64,000 bases of DNA from Alisma plantago-aquatica (lineage: Eukaryota > Streptophyta > Magnoliopsida > Alismatales > Alismataceae). A model generated the notes under the pieces. It did no database searches. It saw nothing but the letters and a program-made list of their open reading frames with translations, and was not told the DNA's origin. The DNA lies in contig OY856412.1 in assembly GCA_963693085.1 (NCBI GenBank), positions 342,501,457-342,565,456 on the forward strand, in the 5' to 3' direction. Shown piece after piece: positions 1-11,809 of this stretch (within the stretch, counting starts at the first letter, position 1; each line of letters begins with the position of its first letter). Position numbers and translations under genes: made by a program.

Positions 1-835
1 TGAAAAGTACTTAGACAATCGTTAGAGAAAACAAATTCAACGTCCTTTACCAGAAGATTGGACAGCGGTTTGGAAATCTTTGAGAAGTCCTTGATGAATC
101 TTCGGTAATATCCTGCGTGCCCGAGGAAGCTTCACACCCCCTTCACGAATCTTGGTGGAGGAAGCTTGGATATTGCTTCAACCTTGCTTGCGTCCACTTC
201 GATCCCACGCTTCGAGATCTTATGCCCGAGGACGATGCCCTCCCGCACCATGAAATGGCATTTTTCCCAGTTTAGAACTAGGTTGTTCTCCTCGCACCAT
301 TGAAGAACCAATGACAGATTCTTCAGACAGCTATCGAAGTCCTTCCCATAGACGGAAAAATTGTCCATGTAAACTTCTACGATGTCTTCTAGAAAATCTG
401 AGAACATCGATACCATGCATCAATGAAAGGTGGCGGGGGTGTTGCAGAGTCTGAAGGGCATCCTTCGGAAGGCATAAGTGCCGTAAAGGCAGGTGAATGT
501 TGTTTTCTCTTGATCGTCGGGTAAAAACCTGAAAAGCCATCAAGAAAACAAAAGAAATTGTGATGCGCTAACCTTTCAAGAACTTGGTCAATAAAAGGTA
601 GCGGAAAATGATCCTTCTTTGCAGCCTAATTTAGTTTTCGGTAATCTATGCACATCCGCCAGCCGGTGACAGTCCTAACTGCCACCTCATCACCCTTCTC
701 ACCCTTAACCACCGTCATCCCGAACTTTTTGGGCACTACATGGATCAGACTTACCCAACTGCTGTCGCTGATTGGGTAAATGATCCCCCCATCCCTAAGC
801 TTTATTACCTCTTTCTTGACGACCTCCTTGAGCAT
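1..835 (-). pseudogene. Athila-like Ty3/gypsy reverse transcriptase, broken
   Basis: Minus-strand continuation of the gag-protease frame at 851-2464, separated from it by one in-frame stop at 851-853. The residues GWRMCIDYRKLN (ending near 629) are the start of a Ty3/gypsy RT finger domain. A further stop follows, then an LDGFSGF motif (usual LDGYSGF) in another frame near 520-545. The piece at 132-416 holds the catalytic motif as VYMDNFSVYG followed by LVLNWEKCHFMV and GIVLGHKIS, all typical of the Athila lineage. The second catalytic Asp (YMDDF in active elements) reads Asn here. With at least two stops and a frameshift this copy cannot encode active RT. The domain continues past the left window edge, so RNase H and integrase are not visible. 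Confidence 0.85.
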
Positions 836-850
836 CTGGTTCGGTTTCCC

Positions 851-2464
851 CTAGGGTTGAACCAGAGGCTTAGCCGATTCTTCCAAGTTGATGCAATGCA
901 TGCACAGGGCGGGGCTAAGGCCTTTGATATCATCTACTGAATATCCTATAGCCCTCTTGTGGAGCCTTAACTCCTCAAGGAGTCGGTCCAGCTGGTTGCT
1001 TGAAAGATCGGCGTTTACGATGACGGGGTTTCTCTGCTCTTCATCTAAAAACTCGTACTTCAGGCCTTCAGGAAACACTTTTAACTCTGGCTTTGGCCTG
1101 GGTGCCTTTTCCTGAGGCTCCTCCTCAAGAGAGGCATACATCACAGACTCAACCACCTTATCCTCTTCCTGCAAGTCTTCGTCAGAAAGGTTGAAAAGGT
1201 TGAGATGCTTCACGACCTTAGGGTCTTCGAGGCCAGGATCTTGACAGTTTGTACCCCTCAAGAGGGGGTATACTGTCTGGATATCTTCCTCTACTTCCTC
1301 GCAGAATTTATTGTAGCTATCTGCGAAACATGCTGATTCAGACAGGGACAGGCTCTTCATGATCTCTTTCAGCTTGAAGTTGATATGGTCGTTTCCGACC
1401 CTTAAGGTGATCATCCCCTCGGAAACATCAATTACCGCTCTCACAGTCACCAAGAAGGGGCGACCAAAGATGATCGGGCAACGGGGATCTTCAGATGTGT
1501 CGATGGTGACTATATCGCAAGGGATGAAGAAGTCGCCAACCTTGATCGGTACATCTTCGACAATGATGACATGTCTCTTGAAGGTGTGGTCTGCCAGTTG
1601 GATCCACATGTTAGTCCGAACCATGTTGGTCAAACCCACCCTTTGTGTGAAACTTAGGGGCATGATGCTTATGCTAGCCCCCAAGTCTGCTAGACCCTTG
1701 CGCTCGAAGTTGTCTCCGATGGTGAACGGGATTGTGAAAGCTCCGGGATCCCTTCTCTTATTTGGCGTGTCAGGCTTCAAGAAGGTAGAGGAGGTGGAAG
1801 ATAGATACACTGTCTCTGTCCTTCCTCCCCTTCTCTTCTTTGTGATAAGGTCCTTGAGGAACTTGGCATACATAGGCATCTCTTCCAATGCATCAAGGAA
1901 GGGGACTTCAAGATGCAGTTTCCTGATCGAGTCCATGAACCTCTCATGACACTTCTTCATATTTGCCTTTATCAGCTTATACGGGAACGACGACCTTGGA
2001 GCGTAAGGATTCCTCCCACCAGGTAGCTCATCGGAAGGCTTCTTTGTAGGCTCTTGAGCTTCTGCTTGTCCACCTTCACCCTCTGTTAGAATGGTGCTCT
2101 CAGACCTCGGTTCAGGTTCCGGTTCGACTTTAGTAGTGCGCTCGACCGTCTTCCCGGACCTTAGTACCGCCATTCTGGCAGTTTCTGGGTAGGAGAGTGT
2201 CTTCCCCGTGGGGTTCTTCATCAGTGCTTCCATTTGGGCCAATCGTTGATCGACTTCCCATTGGCGCATCTGCAGACTCGCCATCTGGTGTTGCATGGAA
2301 TTTTGAGCCCCAGGCCTGGGAAGCGTGTTCTGCACTAGTTTGCTGATGATGGTATCCTATCTCTTTATGTAGGCAGAAAGCTGACCAACCAAGCTAGGCT
2401 GGCTCATCCTCCCGCCTTGGCCCTGACATTCACCCTCAGAAAGGGACTGCTCGCCGTGAGACAT
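851..2464 (-). pseudogene. Athila-like gag C-terminus plus protease
   Basis: The longest open stretch is 851-2335 (494 codons). The same frame extends upstream to a Met at 2464 (MSHGEQSLSEGEC), interrupted by a TAG near 2357. The residues ARMAVLRSGK and FMDSIRKLHLEVPFLDALE, with MPMYAKFLKDLI, match the gag-protease linker of Athila-type Ty3/gypsy elements. Further on, ADLGASISIMPLS is the aspartic protease site (usually DLGAS). The acidic linker ending in EESAKPLVQP leads into RT. The Retrotrans_gag core and CCHC knuckle expected between the start and the LRSGK region are absent, so gag appears internally deleted. Function in an active element: capsid, then polyprotein cleavage. Confidence 0.82.
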
Positions 2465-2681
2465 GGTCTCAAAGCTTGGCGGAACAGGTCACAGTTTTTT
2501 AGAGTTCCTGAAAAGGCATAGAAAATCATGTTTAGAAAATTGAATCATTATTTTTGTGCAAGAATGACAAATAGGAAAAAGGAAAAAGAAAAAGAGTGTT
2601 GTCAAGCTCATTTCTAAGCTTGAAGCACAGGAGTGTAGTTAGTGGATTTGGACTTGTCAACAGTACCGTTATGATGCCTTG

Positions 2682-2703
2682 TCCCTGGAAACGACGCTAA
2701 AAA
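2682..2703 (-). other. degenerate primer binding site of the Athila-like element
   Basis: On the minus strand this reads TTTTTAGCGTCGTTTCCAGG followed by GA. It resembles the Athila/Tat primer site TTTTTGGCGCCGTTGCCGGG (tRNA-Asp type) with a few, mostly transition, changes. It lies between the putative LTR edge (2706) and the gag start (2464), the expected place. Confidence 0.6.
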
Positions 2704-2705
2704 GT

Positions 2706-4516
2706 TGACCGGCCTAAATCACGTGTCCTAAAATTGGAGGCGGATCTGAGGTAGTCGAGCTTTTACATTTATAAACCTGAATCCTTCTAGGCCCCCACAA
2801 CTTTGTTTACGGGGTCGAAGTAGATATACGGGGTCGAAGACAGGGACAAGGGGGGTAGTGTTGAGAACCCAGAATCGACACGCTACACTCCGGCAGGTAT
2901 GAAGAGATTATAAATTCCCCAGAAGGGAAGCATAAAGATGTCACGAACAAAACAAGAAAACTATCTCCAAGTGAAGTTACTAGAAAGATTTAAGGTTTTA
3001 ACCATTTAGCAGTTTTTAGGGGTTTTCATGCAACAGAAACAGAAGGATATTGCTCAAGCTAAAGTGAGGTACGAAGGATAGAACTGTGGTAAAACAAGCG
3101 GCGGTAGAACCAATCCTGTACCCCTCCTCTCGAAGCGGGTACCTCTAACAAGGCATCGACTCCACTCTCGGGGTCACCAGACTCAAATTAGAGTGGAAGG
3201 GGTACTAAAGCAACTCCGTTCCAAGCACTCTTGTACTCCAGAATCGGACCAAACACTAGAGCCACAACACAACTCTCGAAGTTGTTGCGACGGGAAAACA
3301 CGATTCGGTAGCTAAGTGAAGCACGATCCAAAACATGCAAGCTAGAGTTCAGATATCAAACATAGCAGTCATCCAACATATTGCACCAAGCATAGAGCAG
3401 AAAGTAATGAAGCTTTTCTATTTCTATAAGCATTAAAGGTTTTAATTACAATGCATAAGTAAAGAATTAAATAACACAATTAAAGATATGTGTCACCTTC
3501 TTGATATAGAAGGACGATAGGCTACAGTAACCATCCCGCCCGATATCGGACAGGGGCCTAGCCCGATACAGTCGTGTCAGGCGGCACACTCTCTCAAGCG
3601 GCACACCACGATGGGCGACTGCATCACTCAAGGACCTGGCCGATACGCTCAAGTCGGGCGGCACACCCTCTCGGGCGGCAGGCATGACGGGAGGAGCGTA
3701 TCGGGTTCGATATCGTGTCGGGCAGGAGCTGCATATCCTACTATCGGGAACTGGTGTCGGGTGCTCGTGTCGCGTATCTACATCGGCCGATATCGGCTCT
3801 CAGTGTCGCCCGGTACAGTCCTAGGTGAACCAGTCCCCTCCCTCTCGAGATGAGGAAGAGCTCCCGGTACGAACAATGGAGCACGATACGCCTGCTCTCG
3901 CAGTCTCCTCCGAAGATCACTCGACTGTCCGAAACCTGAAGTGACTAGCTTGTCCGACCCGTCTTTTCGGCTCCCTGTAGCTGTTATTTATAGGCAGCTG
4001 GTCGGGAGAAGATATGGTGCGCGAAGCACCACGTGTCCTCCTTACCTCCGCTCAGCTGGTGTCGGCTGATGCAAGTATCGCCCGGCACAAGGGTGTCGGC
4101 CGTCGGGCATTGTGGCGAGAGGCGCCTGCCGGTGGGTGACCGATATCACGCGGCACATGGAGTAGTTGCGGCGTGCTCGGCTCCCTGTCGGGTAAAGGGG
4201 TGTGTCGTCCATCGGTACCCTCTCACGCGGCATCCTTGCGTCGCACGTCGTCATATCACGCAGCCCTACTGGTCAGCGTGTGCATCAGCCGTTAGGGGGT
4301 CGAAACAGTCTTGGACTTATTTGCGGGTCGGGATGGCCTTATTGGTGCTAAATGGGCCAAAATAGGAGGAAAACTCTGCAATGATGGAAATATTGGATTG
4401 AGAGCATTGCTTGGTTAATTATTACGAAAAGGCATATAAAAGAGAGGAAAATAGCAGAAAAGGGAAGTTTTGATAACAGAATAAAGGCCAAAAACATCAC
4501 AAAATTTGGTGTTATC
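2706..4516 (-). repeat. 5' LTR of the Athila-like element (minus strand)
   Basis: The LTR lies directly behind the degenerate primer site. In element orientation it would begin TGATAACACC (edge 4516) and end CCGGTCA (edge 2706), about 1.8 kb, a usual size for Athila LTRs. A TATA box reading CTATAAATAAC on the minus strand lies at about 3984-3994, with a GC-rich promoter region beside it. The far edge at 4516 is inferred from the TG/CA rule only, because the partner LTR is outside the window. Several spurious short ORFs on both strands (3467-4365) fall inside it. Confidence 0.55.
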
Positions 4517-5854
4517 AGTGGGTCATAGCACATAAAAGATGGAATTACAAGGAAAGTAAGAAAGCTAGATCAATTAACACTCATTTCAAGGGAACATTAG
4601 TTACAGAGGGGACCAGGAAAGAGTGTTTTTAATCACTAGGATCATACAAGTAGAAATGTTGATTAAGTCTATGTGATTAAAGATCAAGCAGTGTAACAAA
4701 ATAGGGTTTATATTTGTTTGAGCCCAGTCGGGCGTCAGCAGGGAGAGAGGGTGAGACGGAGGGTAGGCGAGTAGGCAAGCAAGTAGGTGAGCAGGCGACG
4801 GGTAGGGAGACGGCAGGCAGCAGTAGATGATCAATTAATTCCTAAAAGAGTACATAAATAAATATAAATCAGTAGATAAATAAACTCAAATCAGCAAATA
4901 ACTTAATTACAAAAAAATACACCCAACAACATTGTGCCTTGGCGCAGCCTAAGCATTCGCCCAGGCATCCCAGAGGCCTCACTAGGCTGGGCGCCTCGGT
5001 CTGGGACCGTAGGTGAACGCCTGGGTAGGTCGGCATATACCTGGGCAAGTGAGAAGATCGAGCAGGTCAAGGAGAGGTTGAGGCGAGGTGAGGTCGGGCA
5101 GGTCGGCGGCGAGGAGAATGGTGGTGGTGGGTGGCGGCGAGCAAGGAATACTGGCGAGCTCCAGAACCAGCAGCAGCAGGGCAGGCAGGCACAGGGACTA
5201 GAGACCGGCGCGGCGACTAGGGACCGGAGACGTCGGTGGCGTAGAAGGAGTAGGGAAGCAGTGGTGGCACGCAAGCAGCAGCTGCGGCGGGTGGGGGTTG
5301 AGTCAGGTGACCAGCAGCAGTGGCGGCAAGAGTAGGAGAATTCTCGCAATGAAAATAGAAGAAAGGGGAAGAGTCAGGTGATCGCGGGTCTATTAAGTTT
5401 GTAAAAGGTGTCGGTTGACTAAAAAAACTAACACCTAAACATCTTAAGTGTCGGTTGTTCGTCAAAACCGATGTCCAATTGGAAAATATTTGCCCTAAAT
5501 TATTTGGCGGGAACCATTATCAGCGTCAGTTATCAAAGGATAATTGACACTGTATGTGACACTTTTCGCACAAATTTTCATCTTATATAGGCATAGGCAT
5601 CGGTTAGTAGTTAAAAAACCGACACTGTATGTGACACTTTTTTTTTCGCTCGAAAATTGGATTTCGCTGGCGATTTTAGGCGTTAGTTTGTTTTACTTAG
5701 CAGACGTTGAATACAAAGCGGTACCCGTGTCTGGCTGTCTTCGAATATAGACATCAGACTTACTAAATCGCCGACGTGGAATGCTATAGGCGTCAGTTTG
5801 TTTAAATAACTGACGCCCAAAAAAGAGATATTGAATGTTGTTTCTGTAGTAGTG
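4517..5854. mobile_element. right end of a CACTA (EnSpm-like) DNA transposon
   Basis: The right edge ends TTTCTGTAGTAGTG at 5841-5854, the reverse complement of a CACTA terminus, CACTACTACAGAAA. Just inside it is an array of subterminal repeats, each a short inverted pair around CGTCAGTT or GTCGGTT: about 5405-5438, 5446-5476, 5520-5553, 5596-5630, 5678-5710 and 5787-5820. Such arrays bind the transposase in this superfamily. No matching left terminus is visible in the window. The Athila element at 1-4516 may have inserted into this CACTA, leaving the other end to the left. The left limit given here is simply the LTR edge. Confidence 0.72.
4734..5345. other. GC-rich, low-complexity segment within the CACTA element
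   Basis: GC-rich, purine-biased DNA that contrasts with its AT-rich neighbours. Overlapping ORFs exist on both strands (4934-5335 plus, 4903-5349 minus), rich in Arg/Gln or Ser/Cys/Pro, with no domain I recognise. It could be a captured host gene fragment, as CACTA elements often carry, or old promoter/5' UTR sequence. I do not call a gene. Confidence 0.4.
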
Positions 5855-6650
5855 CCCGTCTCAATGTCCACATCCCCCAAAGTCCCCCATTGACTAATAA
5901 TTCCCTGGATAGCACCAGAATCACTATTGGACTCCCTAATCACCCCTGATGTCAATTTCGTACTTGTTGCCCCTTCCTACTTTGTTGCTTCTTGTAATAT
6001 GGTTGAAGATATTATCCTATCCATGGCAAGGCTTTTGTGTGTGATGGTTTCATGTGCAACACCTCACGAATGTCATGTGGGGTGCAGTTGCTACAATGAA
6101 GGACATATTTGTAGATGTGGTATGTGTTGTTGTAAATTTTTGGTTGTCAGGATGTTACTCTATATCTTTGGCTCGTTATATTTAATAGAAAATCCTTGAA
6201 TCCTCTTCTCAAGCCTAACAATGGCATTCATCCCATTCATATTTGAACCATTTGGCATTGTTACAATTCTAAGATTGTGTCTAAGGGAGATACTCCAGAA
6301 ATAGTCTCTTTTCTTTAGGATCACGAATTTGGTGTTAGTATTTCTGGTGTTGCTGAAGCACTTTTGCATGATGTGACATGCCTCATCCATAATAAGAGAC
6401 ATGTTCATAGAGATACTGGCTCTTGTAGTCTTCTTCAATTCCTTGAATATGGTTGACATGTGAATCATTTTTTGTGAAGTTCATCTTCACTGTCTGACAA
6501 TTGCACGCTGGGTTGAATTTATTGTTCTTCTCCTTCTCATCTTTACTAGGATTAAGGTGGGTCTATTTTCTATTCCATTGGGGTCTAACAAGGCAAAATA
6601 CTTGGGATAATTGTCTTTGCATCGACTCTTTGCCCCTTTATTTTACAACT
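5855..6650. other. unassigned flank with weak exon-like ORFs
   Basis: Sequence beyond the CACTA terminus. A minus-strand ORF at 6160-6468 reads in part SISMNMSLIMDEACHIMQKC and NLRIVTMPNGSNMNG, which looks like real protein rather than random sequence. Another minus-strand stretch at 5855-5955 ends abruptly at the CACTA border. I do not recognise either. They may be remains of a gene disrupted by the transposon. Confidence 0.3.
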
Positions 6651-6654
6651 AAAT

Positions 6655-8330
6655 AATGCATATGATATTGACTTATTATTTGTTTACCTTAATGATGTCA
6701 CTCTCATTAGTGACACTATTGAAGTGTCCAAGGCCTTACCCTCTTGCAAGATCTGAGCCAAGGTTTTGGACTTCATCTCAATGTAAGAATAATATAAATC
6801 TTCTGGTCTTCAGAAAACCAGAGACGGGTTTCATGTTATGGTTTATATCCTCCTAACATTTCTTGATGTATGCAGGATGTGAAGCTTGTTGGTGGTCCAG
6901 ATTCCAATGATCCTAGTTTTTCTTTGGATTTATTGATGAATCTAGTAGCCAAATATTTAGTTGTGATGGACCTCCTTGCCTCAATTAATGATCCAAAAAG
7001 TGAAGCTCTCCTTCATAGGTCTTGTGTTGGGATGCCAATATTGGTATTTTCTCTTCGAATAATACTATTTGGATTTGTTTTTACAACATTACATTAATTT
7101 AATTGTGTACTATGTTGTTGACTTTCATGCATTATTGTTGGTGAAGGTCAAGATTTTGGTGATCTACAATGGCGTCTTGACACCCGACCTATGCATCTTG
7201 GAGGATTGGGTATTACAACTACTAAAGATGTGAATCTATGCCTATATTGCTTCTCTAATTTTCAACATAAAGCTTCAAGATCATATTCTTCATGATATTG
7301 GTCCTATTCCTATTCGTAACCGTTTTGACACTTCTTTTGCATGTATTAGTGAGATTCTACCATCCTTTTTCTAGTATAATTTGTCATGTACTACTTCTAT
7401 AACCCGAAGAAAAAATCTATTTTAGAAGGCACCTACTACAACATGGTCTTATAGAACTTCAAGATGTTAGAGTTGTATCAAAGACAAGGGTTTGTTCTGA
7501 CTTCCCAAAAGGATGACCATGCACAAGACCTTTTCTTGCTATTCTTGTTTATGGTTTAGGATTATCTATGACACCAATTGAGTACCGAGCCATTGTATGT
7601 TACCGGTTGATGATTTCTCTACATCTTGTCAATGACCTTTATCTCCTTTGTAATTCTATCAATCTTGATTCTTTTAGTGACTACACATTGCATTATCGCA
7701 TTCAACCAAGATAAAAGTTATGTCATGATGTCGTCTAAGATGTCCTCCTTAACACTATTTCTCGTGATGACATAAAAGCCTTGAAAGAAACTCCTATCAT
7801 TTTTCTAGAGACACATAATGATGGCCTCCATGCAAAAATACATGTTGATGTATTATTATTTAATTGTACCGATGAAAAGCACACCTATGTTGATCTTACT
7901 GGTGTCTCTCCATTAACCAAGAATGATTTGAATATCTTCAAGGTGGGCCAAACAACTTTTGATGTGGCCACACATTAAGTTCATAAGAACAGGGTTGCAT
8001 GTGAAGCTAAAAATCATCATTTCCTCCCCTTTTGCCTTTGATATTTTTGGTGTGCTTACTAATTACTTGATTTCCCTCTAATAGTTCTTACAACATATCA
8101 TAAATAGGAATGTGATGATGTCATCATCTACCTCTTCATATTTTTTATTTAGGTCATTGGTTATTTCCATACAAAAAGGATTGACTGCCACTTTGTAGCT
8201 CGGGAATATGAAAAGGAATTCATTTAATGTTTTGTTGATTATATAAGAAAACTCATCCTTGTTGTAGTGGCTCTAAAGAATGCTTTTTGACTAATCCTTA
8301 GGAGCGAATGAAATTTTTTGATATAGTTGA
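6655..8330 (+). pseudogene. fossil of a plant reverse-transcriptase family with a YLDDG-type active site
   Basis: Pieces in changing frames follow the order of a plant RT-like protein family that I know by its motifs. VYLNDVTLISDTIEVSKAL (about 6675-6735) corresponds to a YLDDG catalytic site, followed by a degraded LNVSKTELFWP-type stretch. KLVGGPDSNDPSFSLDLL (from 6870) corresponds to a KLLGGPVS-type block. HLGGLGITTTKDVNL (about 7190) corresponds to an LGGLGI block. HTYVDLTGVSPLTKNDL (7781-7978) corresponds to a DLTGSSPL block, followed by LPFAFDIFG. There are many stops and frameshifts. The YLDDG site reads YLNDV, so even this part is inactive. Family membership is inferred from motif order. 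Confidence 0.6.
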
Positions 8331-8339
8331 AAGACTTCT

Positions 8340-9399
8340 TTGGAAAAGAGAATATTTCCCAAAACTTCTACTTTGTAGATAGTGTATTTCATATACCTCT
8401 ACTGACAACACCAAAGGATATTTAGTGACAAAAATTACTTTCTTGGTCCAATAAATTTATTATAGTATATTTAATTTTCTAATAACGTTTTTTGAATCCT
8501 TTGGATTAAAACATACCAAAATGAGTACCTTTTTTTATTAAAATAAATGTTTAATCTTTCATACCAATGAGAAAAAATGTACATAATGGATTTCTACAAT
8601 TATTTCACATATTCGAATAAAAGTCATTTGATAAATTAATGAAAATTTTATTATTAAAACATTTCATGGTATGTTTACGTGAAAATGTATGATCACACAA
8701 ATATTGCAAGGTCACTATTTTGTGATGATTTAGTTGAGGCAATAGTCTTTTAGAAAAATAGTTGTTGTTTCCATTGGTGTAATAGTTGATGTCATAAAAT
8801 AATGATGCCTACATATACATTGTGGCATCTTTATTTATCTTATCACAATGACTAGTTGGGAGATTTGATAATGGAATGTATATCTGACCCTATCTAAAAT
8901 AACAAGATCATATATTTGTTGCAGAGCTGAGCTTAAATTTTATTAAGTATTTTAAACATGTTTCTACTCTTCCTTCGATTATTAAATATGGACTAAATAA
9001 ACATATGGACAAATGATATGTGCACTGGTTTCATGATCAAAACCACACTATATACAACCATACTAGGTGCAAACCTTATCCTGACTGAAAAGCTTCTTCA
9101 TTTGCTTGATATTGGTAAATCTATAATTTCATTCTGATCTACTAAATTTATTATCAAATATTTGATTATATATTTAAGAAAATATCATTTTTGAATGAGA
9201 AAATACCTCAAGATTAAGCTCCATTGAAATTCACAAATTTTTTTGTGTATGTTAGTGTTAAAATCTCTATAACATTATATCTTTTTTGTAATTTTTCTTC
9301 TTTGACTTTATTCAATGGCTTCACACCCTAAGAATCGAAATACCAAAATTGAGTCATAATGACAATGTAATATCAGGAGAATTAAAACTGTGATAATGA
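8340..9399. other. AT-rich flank, nothing recognised
   Basis: AT-rich sequence without long ORFs, repeats or terminal structures that I can identify. It is the left flank of the chromovirus insertion. Confidence 0.5.
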
Positions 9400-9404
9400 C
9401 TTAC
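9400..9404. repeat. left target site duplication (CTTAC)
   Basis: CTTAC lies directly before the LTR start (TATTACAACC, a mutated TGTTACAACC) and recurs at 23552-23556 directly after the 3' LTR. Confidence 0.85.
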
Positions 9405-11804
9405 TATTACAACCCCAATTTTGGATTCATAAGGAGAGAAATGTAATTTCTCATATTAAAGATATTGGAACAAATGATGATATAATTTGTGTTGAATAAA
9501 TGAGTTTTGTTTACAATAGCCTTGATGTTTGTTTTATGGTCTTTATTGGCTATTGGGCCCAGTAACAAAGAAAGAACAAAAGAAACTCTATTATTGAGTA
9601 AATAAGGAAATAAAGGAAAGAAATATGTGAAAACCTCTAGAAGGAAAAAGAATATAATCCAAAGGTGGATTTCATGCCTCTCTGATTCCTTGGGTCCCAA
9701 GGAGTCCAAAGTTGCAAAAGAAATCCAATAAGAAAAGAAAACATTAATTAGATATGTCCTTATTAAGAAAGAAATTGAAAACAATGGTAAAATGTGGAAA
9801 ATAAGTGGAAAGAGGTATAATTGATTTATCCTTGGTGGAATTTTGTATCCCAACGATTCCTAATGTTAAAGGGAATACTAGTGAGGAAAACAAATTAGAA
9901 ATAAAGAGAAATCTTAAACAAGAGATATTTTAATAAGAAATAAACAAAATAATGAGAAATAAGATAAGCAAAAGGCTAAGGAATATTCCCAAGATGGGAT
10001 TCTGATCCATTAGGGTTCCTTAAGGTTCAAGGAATTCAAAATAATAATTTAATGGCAAAGAAATAGGGAATACCAAATTAAATTTCATTAATTTATAATG
10101 ATACCTTGCTTATGAAGAAAACACCCTTTTCCTTTGGAATTTGGGACTCAAAATTGGTATACAAGTGGATAAAGTCAAGAGGAAGCTTCCCTCAAAATTT
10201 GGGATCAAACGTGTAAACGGTTTGAGAGATGAAATTTTTGGAAGTTTTCCTAATGTGTGGAGGAAATCAATAAATGTCACAATTTATTTTAATTGGGTCG
10301 ATTTCCTCGCGTGGCACATCAACCATTGGATCTAAATCCAAGGGTAACATGGCTGTCTTCTACCCCAGACATATTAGGAAAGGGGGAGCAATACGATCAG
10401 TGATTTTCTCGCACTTGAGTGCATAAGCAAACTCGGGGATATTTCCAAAGAATCTGGGCGATCAAACCGAGTTGATCTACCCCTAGTTTCCATTGGTTTC
10501 GTTGCCTCTAGGCATTTTGCCCAATTTGGGGCTTCTTGAAAGCCATATGCGAACCTTTATATATAGGGGGGGCTACACACCATGTGCATAGCCACAAAGA
10601 ACCCCTGTGTGTCTGCGACGATGAGGCAGGTTGGTGAGAGAAACAAATCGCGGAAAAACCTCCGCTAAGAACTGTACCTAGCCATGCACCTTGCTGGAGG
10701 ATCACCTCCTCATATCCCAGATTTCCCCACATCTCTGATAGAACTAAGGTTACCTTTGAGTTCGGGAAGGGCCGTAGTGGTGATCTGCACCTGGGTTGCC
10801 GCTCCGATGGCCTAAAGCTCCGGGTCAACGTCCAAGCTGTTGTTCGCGTGCGATGGTTTGGCGAGAGGAGGAAGACGAGAGGGGGAGAAAGGACTCCCCT
10901 AGAACCAGAGACTGTGAAGAGGATCTAGGGTAGAATAGTAATCTACCACTCAATACAAGCCTTGACCCACAAAAAAAGACTAGTTTGGCTGATGTGGCGA
11001 CCACTGATTGGCCCAAAGGTATTTAACCTTGCAAAAATCATAGTTAATTATTTCTAGCTCTGATCGTGACAAATAAATAGTGATTTTTGATCAAAAAACT
11101 GCAATGAATACAATGAAAATATAATTAAAGCCTAGTCTCGATTGCAATTCAAAAGTGTATAATGTTATTACCTTTAATGGTTTAATTGATGAAAAACCCT
11201 AAGAATTGATGGTAATGAGATATCATGATGTTCTTCAGATACTTTAAGACAATATTAACTTATTAGTCACGAGGGAGAAAATTTGATCTAAAAAGATGAT
11301 CTTATTGCATATTTGGCTTAATTTAGGGTTCCATGTGCATAAATAGGCTTTAATGTTCCTGGAAACCCTAATGTTGGTAATTAGGACTACTAATGGCTTT
11401 AATTATTCGATTTCATGTATAGAACTGAGTTTTCATGGTTATAAGCTATTTCGAGCATTAAAGTTTCTAATTTATGGATAAATAACCTTAATATAGAAAT
11501 TAGGGTTTTTGAATGAATCAAAGTAGAATTAATAATAAATAGTGTTCATATGGGAATTAGAACATAATGAATTATGAGTTGTTAATCCGAAAGAAACTAA
11601 AGGTGATAATTGAGTCTAATGACCTTGAAATAAGTTAAAAAATAAAGATGGTAGTTTTGGTATGAAAGAGAAATAATTCACTTTAATTGGGCTTATGATG
11701 TTGAAATTAGGGTTTGTGAACTAAGAGAGCATTAAATGTGATAAAAGTATTATGTAGGCTAAAACCCTAATAAAACCCTAAAGTGGCCTAGAAAGCCTAA
11801 GGTG

Positions 11805-11809
11805 GAATC
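11805..11809. repeat. target site duplication (GAATC), left
   Basis: GAATC occurs here and at 14930-14934, flanking the nested solo LTR. The undisrupted 3' LTR copy has a single GAATC at the matching place (about 22588-22592). Confidence 0.88.

Noticed and set aside
2846..2870. Polypurine-like ACAAGGGGGG before TGTTGAG, suggesting a plus-strand LTR start
   Set aside because: The degenerate Athila primer site at 2682-2703 and the minus-strand TATA box at about 3990 place this inside a minus-strand LTR.
4903..5349. Overlapping plus and minus ORFs as a gene
   Set aside because: Low-complexity products forced by GC-rich composition, with no domain.
9407..9853. Minus-strand ORF (start MGYKIPPRINQLYLF) recurring at 20459-20749 and 53873-54133
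   Set aside because: It recurs because the LTR recurs. It is antisense in the LTR, hydrophobic by composition, and the copies end at different points.
11735..11800. Telomere-like AAACCCTAA repeats (also 49400-49620)
   Set aside because: They are scattered single units within LTRs, not tandem arrays. They are at most telo-box-like motifs.
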